From Zongyangia hominis (lineage in GTDB: Bacteria; Bacillota; Clostridia; Oscillospirales; Ruminococcaceae), in contig NZ_JACRTC010000006.1 of the NCBI RefSeq assembly GCF_014385095.1, positions 124,001 through 188,000 on the forward strand: a stretch of 64,000 bases of DNA. The letters run 5' to 3'. The notes under the pieces were generated by a model. It saw nothing but the letters and a program-made list of their open reading frames with translations, had not been told where the DNA came from and did no database searches. The stretch's first letter is position 1. Each line of letters opens with the position of its first letter. Made by a program: the position numbers and the translations under genes. Of this stretch, positions 27,151-37,100 are shown one piece after another.

Positions 27151-28539
27151 CTACATCATGATAATAAAGTAACGGATGATGAACAAAATAGAAATGACGT
27201 ACAGAATGGGGCTGACTTCCTTGCCCTTGCCGCGGAAGAGTTTGATCAGGGAGTAGAAGATGAAGCCCGCCGCGATACCGTCGGCAATGGAGTAAGCAAG
27301 GGGCATGCAGGCGACCGTCAGGAAAGCGGGGACCGCCACCTCAAAGTCGTGCCAGTCGATGTCCTTGATGGCGCCCATCATCAGCACACCCACGATGATG
27401 AGAATCGGAGCGGTGGCCGCAGTGGGGACCAGTCCCAGCACCGGGGAGAAGACGATGGCCAGCAGGAAGAGGATGGAGGTGGTGACGGAGGTGAGCCCCG
27501 TCTTGCCGCCCGCCGCGATACCGGCGGAGGATTCCACATAGGTGGTGACGGTGGAGGTGCCCAGGACAGCGCCGCAGGAGGTGGCGATGGCGTCGGCTAA
27601 GAGGGCCTTGCCCGCCCGGGGCAGGTTGCCGTCTTTATCGAGGAAGCCGCCTTTGGCAGCCGCGCCCACCAGGGTGCCGATGGTGTCGAACATGTCCACC
27701 ATGGTCAGGGAGATGAGCACCGCGACCACCGAGATGATGGCGACAAAGATGCCTTGGCTGGTGATAAAGAGCTCGCTGAATCCTCCCAGGAAAGCGCCGA
27801 AGGTGGGAGCCAGGGAAGCGATGGAGAAACCGGTGGGCAGGGTGATGCCAAGCTCGATGCCGAAGCCGAACTGCATGATGCAGCCGATGACGGAGGTGCC
27901 CACGATGCTGATGAGGAAGGCGCCCTTGACGTGGTAAGCATAGAGGACGACGGTGATGATTAAGCCGATAATGGCCAGAATCGCACCGGCGGAAGCGAAG
28001 TTAAATGCGGGAACAGGGGAGCTGTTGGCGACGATGGTGCCGTCGAAATCCGCATAGTTGCCCGGGTCGATGGTGAATTTGAGGAACCCGGCGTTCTTGA
28101 TGCCGATGTAGGCGATGAAGAGTCCGATACCGCCGCTGATGGCCTTTTTGAGGAAACCGGGGATGGCGATGACGATCTTCTCTCTGAGCCCCGTGACGGT
28201 GATCAGGATGAAAACCAAGCCGGAGATGAAGACGGCCGCCAGACCTGCCTGCCAGGAGTACCCGAGGGTTCCGCAGATTGTGAAGGCGAAGAAGGCGTTG
28301 AGACCCATGCCCGGCGCCTGGGCGAAGGGGTAGTTGGACAACAGTCCGATCAGCAGCGTGCCGAGTGCCGACGCGATACAGGTCGCGACCATGACCGCGC
28401 CCTTATCCATGCCGGCCAGCCCCAGGATGTTGGGGTTGACGAAGATGATGTAGGCCATTGCCAGGAAGGTAGTGATACCCGCGACGACCTCTGTTTTCAC
28501 ATTGGTGCCGTTTTCCTTGAGTTTAAAGAATTTGTCCAC
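27151..28539 (-). CDS. NCS2 family purine permease (AzgA/PbuG-like)
   Basis: The 462-aa product has about 13 membrane segments and the AzgA-branch signatures TEVVAGITTFLAMAYIIFVN, FAQAPGMGLNAFFAF and STVTTYVESSAGIAAGGKTG. Relatives take up adenine, guanine or hypoxanthine with protons. The start is a GTG at 28539, 9 nt after a GAGGAG site. Upstream is a promoter followed by a structured leader with its own terminator (28627-28689), which points to control by transcription attenuation. apt follows downstream. Confidence 0.92.
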   Translation of the reverse strand: MDKFFKLKENGTNVKTEVVAGITTFLAMAYIIFVNPNILGLAGMDKGAVMVATCIASALGTLLIGLLSNYPFAQAPGMGLNAFFAFTICGTLGYSWQAGLAAVFISGLVFILITVTGLREKIVIAIPGFLKKAISGGIGLFIAYIGIKNAGFLKFTIDPGNYADFDGTIVANSSPVPAFNFASAGAILAIIGLIITVVLYAYHVKGAFLISIVGTSVIGCIMQFGFGIELGITLPTGFSIASLAPTFGAFLGGFSELFITSQGIFVAIISVVAVLISLTMVDMFDTIGTLVGAAAKGGFLDKDGNLPRAGKALLADAIATSCGAVLGTSTVTTYVESSAGIAAGGKTGLTSVTTSILFLLAIVFSPVLGLVPTAATAPILIIVGVLMMGAIKDIDWHDFEVAVPAFLTVACMPLAYSIADGIAAGFIFYSLIKLFRGKGKEVSPILYVISILFIIRYFIIMM

Positions 28540-28626
28540 TGCTTACAGCTCCTCTTTTCTTTATTTTATTTGCTCAGGCGGCGCCCTCCCCCCGCGGGGA
28601 GCCGCGCGCCATTCACCCGGAAAAAC

Positions 28627-28726
28627 AAAAAAGATACAAGACTGGTGATGCGTTTCGCTTTCGACTGACAATCACAAGTGTTTGTATCTGGCTTTAGGGG
28701 ACGTGTTCGAGCCCCATGACACATTT
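28627..28726 (-). promoter_or_regulatory. Terminator-bearing leader RNA of the purine permease (class unknown)
   Basis: Between the promoter and the gene, the leftward transcript folds a GGGG/CCCC hairpin (28712-28696), then an outer stem GATACAA with TTGTATC (28688-28682 and 28639-28633) enclosing GTGAT/ATCAC pairing, ending in T6 (28632-28627). This is the layout of a riboswitch or attenuator, but I do not see the conserved nucleotides of the purine, PRPP/ykkC, preQ1 or ZTP classes. A second strong GC-rich hairpin lies at 28575-28620, close to the gene. Confidence 0.6.
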
Positions 28727-28755
28727 ATCATACCAGCTCAAACATAGAAATTCAA
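28727..28755 (-). promoter_or_regulatory. Sigma-A promoter of the purine permease
   Basis: Read leftward: TTGAAT (28750-28755), 17 bp, TATGAT (28727-28732), about 190 bp before the GTG start. Confidence 0.75.
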
Positions 28756-28898
28756 CAGTTTTTTCACGATTTAGACATATTTTTGGCAAAGACGCCGAAT
28801 TCCCGCTCCTCTCTTGTCCATAATGTCGGAAAGGAGAAGTTTTCTGCTTTTTCGCCGGCGCTTCTTCCCCTCCTCCCCTTTTATTTTAAGGGAAGATT

Positions 28899-28907
28899 TG
28901 CTATAAT
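28899..28907 (+). promoter_or_regulatory. Extended -10 promoter of the metG operon
   Basis: TGCTATAAT (28899-28907) is an extended -10 element; no good -35 is seen. The leader to metG is about 115 nt and has a GC-rich stem (near 28923-28962), but no T-box motif. Confidence 0.6.
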
Positions 28908-29028
28908 AATTTATTAGCTGTTGCCGCATTCTGCCCGTTTTGGGCCGCGGCGGCAGGAAGGACGATGAATCAGGCGCGCCGTTTTATCCACGCGGCGCCC
29001 AAATCAATACATGCAGGAGGAAATGAAC

Positions 29029-31005
<1,977 letters not shown>

Positions 31006-31020
31006 AGACGAGGTACTCCT

Positions 31021-31791
31021 TTGGAAAATCTATTCGATTCCCACGCCCACTACGACGACCGCCAGTTCGACCCCGACCGGGGCGAGCTGATGGCCTCCCT
31101 GCCTTCACGGGGGGTTCGCGCGGTCATGAATCCGGGCTGTAACCTGAGCTCTTCCCTGGAAGCCATTGCCTACGCCAAAAAGTACCCCTATTTCTACGCG
31201 GCGGTGGGGCTCCATCCCCAGGACGCGGGGGCCGCGGTGGAGGAAACCATCGACACCCTGCGCACTCTGGCCCGCCATCCCAAGGTCATGGCCATCGGGG
31301 AAATCGGTCTCGACTACCACTACGACGACGGCTCCCCCCGGCCGGTGCAGCAGAAAATCTTCGCCGACCAATTGGCCTTGGCGCGGGAGCTGGACCTGCC
31401 CGTCATCGTCCACGACCGGGAGGCCCACGGGGACACCCTGGACCTTTTGCGTAAATACCGGCCCCGGGGCATCGTCCACTGTTACAGCGGCTCCCCGGAG
31501 ATGGCGGAGGAGCTTTTGAAGCTGGGGCTTTATATCGGCTTTACCGGCGTCGTCACCTTCAAAAACGCGTCCAAGACCCTGCGGGCGGCCAAGGCCGTGC
31601 CGCTGGACCGGCTGCTCATCGAGACCGACGCCCCCTATATGGCGCCCGAGCCCTGCCGGGGACGGCGCTGCGATTCGACGCTCCTCAAATACACCGTCCG
31701 GGCCTTGGCCCAGGTCAAAGAGGTGGACCCCCAGCGTCTGGCGGACATCACCTGCGAAAACGCCTGCCGGGTGTACGGCATCACCCTGTAA
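31021..31791 (+). CDS. tatD: TatD family metal-dependent hydrolase
   Basis: The 256-aa product has the TatD metal ligands: DSHAHYDD at the N-terminus, the glutamate of AIGEIGLDYHY, PVIVHDREAH, IVHCYSGSPE and LIETDAPYMAPEP. Relatives are 3'-5' DNA exonucleases or D-aminoacyl deacylase-like enzymes. The start is a TTG 15 bp after the metG stop, with a GAGG site upstream. The metG-tatD pairing is widespread in Firmicutes. Confidence 0.92.
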   Translation: MENLFDSHAHYDDRQFDPDRGELMASLPSRGVRAVMNPGCNLSSSLEAIAYAKKYPYFYAAVGLHPQDAGAAVEETIDTLRTLARHPKVMAIGEIGLDYHYDDGSPRPVQQKIFADQLALARELDLPVIVHDREAHGDTLDLLRKYRPRGIVHCYSGSPEMAEELLKLGLYIGFTGVVTFKNASKTLRAAKAVPLDRLLIETDAPYMAPEPCRGRRCDSTLLKYTVRALAQVKEVDPQRLADITCENACRVYGITL

Positions 31792-31845
31792 TGTGTACGC
31801 CTGGGACAGACACCATCAAATCAGCTACTAGGAGGCAGTGATGCT

Positions 31846-33153
31846 ATGAAATTCAAGCTGGCGCTTCTCGTCGGTAAAATCCTCTATTTCTTCGGCAAAT
31901 TTGTGGGCAAAAGCTCCAATCTCCCCGGTGACATCGCCCTGAAAATCTGCCCGGATATGCTGGGACGCTTTCAGATCAAAGGCAAGATCATCGCCGTCAC
32001 CGGCTCCAACGGCAAAACGACCACCGCCAACATGGTGGCCCATGTGCTCCAACAGTGCGGCCACACCGTGACCAACAACGCCAAAGGCTCTAACATGACC
32101 GGCGGCGTGGCCACCACGCTTTTAAACGCCGCCGACTTTTCCGGCGTCGTCCCCCAGGAATATGTGGTGCTCGAGGTGGACGAGCGGTTTTCCCGCATCA
32201 TTTTTAAATCCTTCTCCCCCCACTATATGCTGGTCACCAACCTCTTCCGGGACCAGCTGACCCGCAACGGCAACGTGGACGTCATCATCGACAAGCTCCA
32301 CGAGGCCATCGGGCCCGAGGTGAAGCTGGTCCTCAACGCCAACGACCCCATCAGCAGTCGCCTGGCCCTGCAAAATGAGCGGGTCTACTACGGCCTGTGC
32401 GAAAGCGAGGCCTCCACCAAGGAGTGCCAGAGCATCACCCACGACGCCAAGGTCTGCCCGGTCTGCTTCCACCGGCTGCGCTACGACTACTTCCACTATA
32501 ACCACATCGGCGGCTACCACTGCGACGCCTGCGGGTATGAAAACCCGCAGATGAAGTATGTTTCCCGCATCGAGAATTTGAGCGAGGGCGCCTTTGTGAT
32601 CGACGATCACCCGGTCAAGACCGGCTACAACAGCCTCTTCAACATCCTCAACATGACCGCCTGTGTGGCCGTCTGCTGCGAGGCGGGCATCCCCGAGGAG
32701 GAGGCCTGCAAGGCCGTGTCCTCTTTCCAGGTAAGTAAAGAGCGCTACGACGAATTCCAGGTGGGGGAGCGCAAGGCGGTTATGATCCTCTCCAAGAACC
32801 AGAATCCTGTCTCCTTTGACCAGTCCATCTCTCAGGTGCTCTCCATGGAGGGGGAAAAGACGGTGGTCATCTATGTCAACAACATCAACCACACCGGCCA
32901 CCGGGACACCACCTGGCTTTACGACATCGCCTTTGAGCGGCTCAAAGGAAAGATTGAAAACCTGGTCTGCACCGGGCCCCGGGCCTACGACTTGGCGGTG
33001 CGGCTCAACATGGCGGACTTCGACATGCAGAAGGTGAAGGTCCAGCCCTTCCGCTCCCGTCTCAAGGCCACGGTGGACGAGACCAAAGGCACCATCTGTG
33101 TCCTCACCGAACTCTACGACGCCAAAGGCATTTTGGAGGTGATCAGCCGATGA
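31846..33153 (+). CDS. murT: Lipid II isoglutaminyl synthase, Mur-ligase subunit MurT
   Basis: The 435-aa product has the Mur-ligase ATP loop AVTGSNGKTTTANM (50-63), a four-Cys zinc ribbon inserted in the middle domain (C204, C207, C226, C229) and the C-terminal MurT-specific DUF1727 domain with HRDTTWLYD, where MurT proteins place the Asp that contacts the GatD active site. With GatD it amidates the D-Glu of the lipid II stem peptide to D-iso-Gln. It overlaps gatD by 4 nt. MurT itself looks fully intact. Confidence 0.93.
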   Translation: MKFKLALLVGKILYFFGKFVGKSSNLPGDIALKICPDMLGRFQIKGKIIAVTGSNGKTTTANMVAHVLQQCGHTVTNNAKGSNMTGGVATTLLNAADFSGVVPQEYVVLEVDERFSRIIFKSFSPHYMLVTNLFRDQLTRNGNVDVIIDKLHEAIGPEVKLVLNANDPISSRLALQNERVYYGLCESEASTKECQSITHDAKVCPVCFHRLRYDYFHYNHIGGYHCDACGYENPQMKYVSRIENLSEGAFVIDDHPVKTGYNSLFNILNMTACVAVCCEAGIPEEEACKAVSSFQVSKERYDEFQVGERKAVMILSKNQNPVSFDQSISQVLSMEGEKTVVIYVNNINHTGHRDTTWLYDIAFERLKGKIENLVCTGPRAYDLAVRLNMADFDMQKVKVQPFRSRLKATVDETKGTICVLTELYDAKGILEVISR

Positions 33154-33875
33154 GCGAAGAAAAAAACGTCCAGGTCCTGTGGCTCTACGACGATCTGCTG
33201 GACCTGTATGGGGACAGCGGCAACCTGACCCTCATCAAAAAGCGCCTGACCCAGCTGGGTTATCAGATGTTCCTCACTCGGGCGAGCCTCGCCGATTCCC
33301 CTAAGGTCAGCGAATACGACATGGTCTATATCGGGCCGGGCAAGGCCAAAAACCTGCGCCGGGCCTGTGAGCATATCCTGACGTTAAAAGACGAAATCGT
33401 CAAAGCCATCGACGAAGAAAAGGTCATTCTCGTCACCGGCAACGCCCGGCTCCTTCTGGGCAAGGGCTACACCGACGAGGACGGCTCCTTTGTTAAGGGG
33501 CTGGAGCTCTTCCCCTACACCGGCGAGGAGACGGGGAAGGTCTTTATCAGCGACGTGGTGGCCAACCCCCAGTTCGAGACCAACGAGTCCCTGCTCTACG
33601 GCTTTATCAACCGCACTGGGCGCATCAAGGACAATGTAGGCCCCTATCTCTTCAAAATCGTCAAAGGCGCCGGGGATGAAAAGAAGGGGGACGCCTTTGA
33701 GGGCAACCTCTATAAGAACCTCTTTTCCACCTGGCTCTTGGGGCCGGTGCTCGTCAAAAACCCTCAGATGGCTCGGGAATTTCTCGGCCGTCTCATCGGT
33801 CGGGAGCAGATTGCCTACGACGACACCCTGGAAACCATGGCGCTCAAGATGACGCTCAAAGAATTCTCGCTGTGA
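33150..33875 (+). CDS. gatD: GatD-like subunit with missing glutaminase residues
   Basis: The 241-aa product aligns along its length with GatD, the class I amidotransferase partner of MurT (YDDLLDLYGDSGN, MVYIGPGKAKN, NVYG-like GNLYKNLFSTWL). GatD normally releases ammonia from glutamine using a Cys in ICGGYQ-type context and a His in a TYLHGP-type context (C94 and H189 in S. aureus). Here these read VTGNARLLLG, with Gly97 at the Cys position, and TWLLGP, with Leu197 at the His position. The gene is otherwise intact, overlaps murT by 4 nt (ATGA) and is followed by a terminator. Confidence 0.85.
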   Translation: MSEEKNVQVLWLYDDLLDLYGDSGNLTLIKKRLTQLGYQMFLTRASLADSPKVSEYDMVYIGPGKAKNLRRACEHILTLKDEIVKAIDEEKVILVTGNARLLLGKGYTDEDGSFVKGLELFPYTGEETGKVFISDVVANPQFETNESLLYGFINRTGRIKDNVGPYLFKIVKGAGDEKKGDAFEGNLYKNLFSTWLLGPVLVKNPQMAREFLGRLIGREQIAYDDTLETMALKMTLKEFSL

Positions 33876-33935
33876 CCGGACAAATTGTGTCGATTCCATA
33901 TGTATTTCACCCTGTTTTACACCTGGTGGAACTTT

Positions 33936-33967
33936 AGCCCGTTGCATAAAATGCGACGGGCTTTTTT
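33936..33967 (+). terminator. Terminator of the metG-tatD-murT-gatD operon
   Basis: AGCCCGTTGCAT pairs with ATGCGACGGGCT around AAA, followed by T6. Confidence 0.85.
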
Positions 33968-34051
33968 GTACCTTTTTTCAATACCAATCTTCCAAAAAAA
34001 AGGCGTGATCTTGTTAATTTTCACGTTTTTCCTTTTTTTTCGTCATTCGGA

Positions 34052-34079
34052 TTGACTTATTTGGTCACAGTAATATACT
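34052..34079 (+). promoter_or_regulatory. Promoter of the large surface protein
   Basis: TTGACT (34052-34057), 16 bp, TATACT (34074-34079), about 45 bp before the start. Confidence 0.65.
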
Positions 34080-34131
34080 TATATGTAAAAGGGTCTGCAA
34101 GAATGTGACTCATATGGAAGGAAGTAACACG

Positions 34132-37100
34132 ATGAAAAAACTGCTGGCTTTATTGCTCGCCGTGATGCTGTGTATCACAGCCATCACCCCTGCTATCGCG
34201 CTGGAAACGGGTGGTTCCGTTGTTCCAGTGAAGCTGAGCCTGTCCTATGAAAGCGACGGCTCCAACCCCACCGTGCTGGAACCCACTGGACATAATTACT
34301 ATAACAACTATGGTGACTATGACGACGCCACCATCACCTTGGATACGACAAAAGAAAATCTCTACCTGACGCTGGAATTTCCTGAGTACGGCGATCAAGT
34401 GACCAAGGTGGAGTTTAACTACCAGGAAAACTACAACACCCATATCGTGGCTGCCACCCAGGACGGCGGCAGCTACAAAGTCACCTTCCCCGTTGCGAAT
34501 TTGGCCAAGGCCATCAGCGAATACGAAGGTATTTACTACACCGTCACCACCAATGTAGTGGGGACGGATAAGCCTATCGAGTTTATCGGGCTCATTAACT
34601 TCAGCAGCTTCGCCCAGCCCAACACCGATTTCTCCAACCTCTCCGGCATCTATGAAAACGCGGCCGGCGAAAAATTGATGATCTTTGAAAACGGCCGGGC
34701 GCAGTACAAAGACGAGGCCGCGGCTGCTTCGGCCGTGAGTACCGAAATATCCTATAACGCCGACGGCAGTGTGGCAAGCTCCAAGGTCAAAGTCTACACT
34801 TACAGCAAAAATTACCTCTTTGACTGGGATACCGTCGCTCACACCCTGACCGGCCCCGACGGCTCCTCTGAGGTCTTCACCCTCAACGCCGGCGCCGACA
34901 AATCTTCCCCCGTGGTCATCAACGGCTCCATGGGCCGGGACAGCGCCGGTGCGACGCTGGGCTACACCATCGAGGGCCTCAATTACAATCAGCTTTCCAC
35001 CCTCAACTCGCTAAATATCAGCAGCTATTCCAGCAATAAGTCCGCCATCAAGTCCGCCATGCCCGCGGACGCCAAGCTGATGATCATGTCCTTCTCCCAC
35101 GACGGGGCCCTCCCCGCCACTGCGACCGTCACCATGGCGGTGGATTCCACCGTCTATCCGGACGGCGCCTATTATCTCTATTATTATAACGAATCCACCG
35201 GCACGCCCGAGCTGCAAAAGAGCGTCCAGGTCTCCGGCGGCCAGTTTGTCTTCTCCCTCGACCACTGCTCTGATTACTTCCTCAGCAGCGTCAAGGCGGC
35301 GGGAGACGTCGCGCCCGATTATGTGCGGATTCCGCTGACCCTTCGCTTCTCCTATAACGCCGATTTCTCCGATCCCCAGGTCTTCACCCCGGAGCAGTTT
35401 AACTATGCCGGCGGGTATGCAAAATCCACCCTTAGCATCGACACCACCAAGGAAACCCTCTATTTCCGCGCGGAGGTCCCGGCGGAAAGTAAGAAATATG
35501 TGGACCATCTGGTGTTCTCCTACCAGGAAAATGACTTTACCCATGTGGTGAGCCTGAATGGAAATTGGGAGTGCTCTGTTCCGGTAGCCGAGGTGGCCAA
35601 GGCTTCCAGCGAGTGGGACGGCCCCTCCGTGGCAGTCCACACCGTAGCCGACCTGAGCGGCAAGAGCTATCAGTACAACGCCCGCGTTGCGCTCGACAAG
35701 TTCTCCGCACCCTCCGCCGATTTTTCCGCCTTTGCCAACCTCTATCACAACGCTGCCGGCGAGACTTTGAGCATCATGGCCGACGGCAAGGCGGTCTATA
35801 AGGACGAAATCATCACCATGACCCCCATTTCCGTCGAATATCAGCACGGTTCCGACGGCGCTGTCACCAGCGCGGTAGTCACTGTGCGCACTTACAGCAA
35901 AAACTATAACTTTAACTGGGACCCCACGGCCAAAACCCTGACTTCCGCCACCGAGACCTTCTCCCCCGCCGACGCGGCCAAGCAGGATCCCCTCTCCATC
36001 ACCGGCGTGGCGGGCAAGGATTCCGCCAAGAATCAGCTCTCCTACACCATTGAGGGCCTGACCTATGAGGACATTGCCTCGGGCATCGATTATACCATGA
36101 GCACCACCTCCGCAAACGCGGATGCGGTGGCCGCGCTGATGCCGGAAAACGCGAAGCTCATGATGCTTTCCTTCGCCCACAGCGGCGTCCTGCCCCAGAC
36201 GGTCGGCGTCACAGTGGACGTGGACACCGCCGTCTATCCCGACGGCACCTATTATCTCTATTATTACAACGCCTCCGCCGGCAAGGTGGAGTTCCAGCAG
36301 AATGTCACCGTGGCAAACGGGAAGTTCACCTTCTCCATCAACCACTGCTCCGACTACTTCCTCAGCAGCGTCAAAACCGCCGGGGAAGCGGCGCTGGACA
36401 CCTTCCTCGATTCCATCGCCAACGCGTCTGAGGGGGACACCGTCGCTCTCACCACCGACCTGACCCTGAGCGCCCCTCTCACCATTACCGGAAAAAACAT
36501 CACGCTGGACCTGGCGGGCCACACCCTCACCGGCAGCATTGTGATCGACAACAGCAATGTGAAGGTGAGCGGCGGCACCTTGTCCTCCACCGGCACGGCA
36601 ATCGACTTAGCTTCCAACTCCTCCCTGCGCATCGAGAACGCCACCGTGAGCACGACCAGCGCCACCGAGCCCGCCATCAAGCTGGGTGCCCAGAGCAGCC
36701 AGCTCACCGTAGGCACCGGCGCTGTGGTCAATGCCAAAACCTACGGCGTGATCGATAGCGGCAACACCCTTCCCATCGTCACTGGAAAGATTGTTGTCAC
36801 CGACACCGACGGCTTCGCCATCGCTAAGGACACCACTCCCCGCTCCGCGGGACAGTATCTCCTGACCGCGGGGGGCACCCCCGTCGACGCGGTATCCAAC
36901 AAGATCGAGGACGGCAAGACCGTCGTCACCGCCAACCTGACCGATGACACAGTCACCTATGTGGGTACTCCCATCGCGTTTAACGGCGTGGATATCCCCG
37001 CCGGCGTGGGTTACACCCTCACCTACAAAAACGACACCTATGACAGCACCAACGACCCCACAGAGCCTGGCACCTATACCGTCACCCTGGCGCTGACCGC

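Noticed and set aside
28627..28740. Purine (guanine/adenine) riboswitch
   Set aside because: The gene context fits, but the conserved three-way junction sequences (such as UCUACC in the second junction) are absent.
35011..36522. 503-codon open frame antisense to the surface protein gene
   Set aside because: Repetitive Gly/Val-rich translation of the complement of a repeat protein; the sense protein has signal peptide, domains and anchor.
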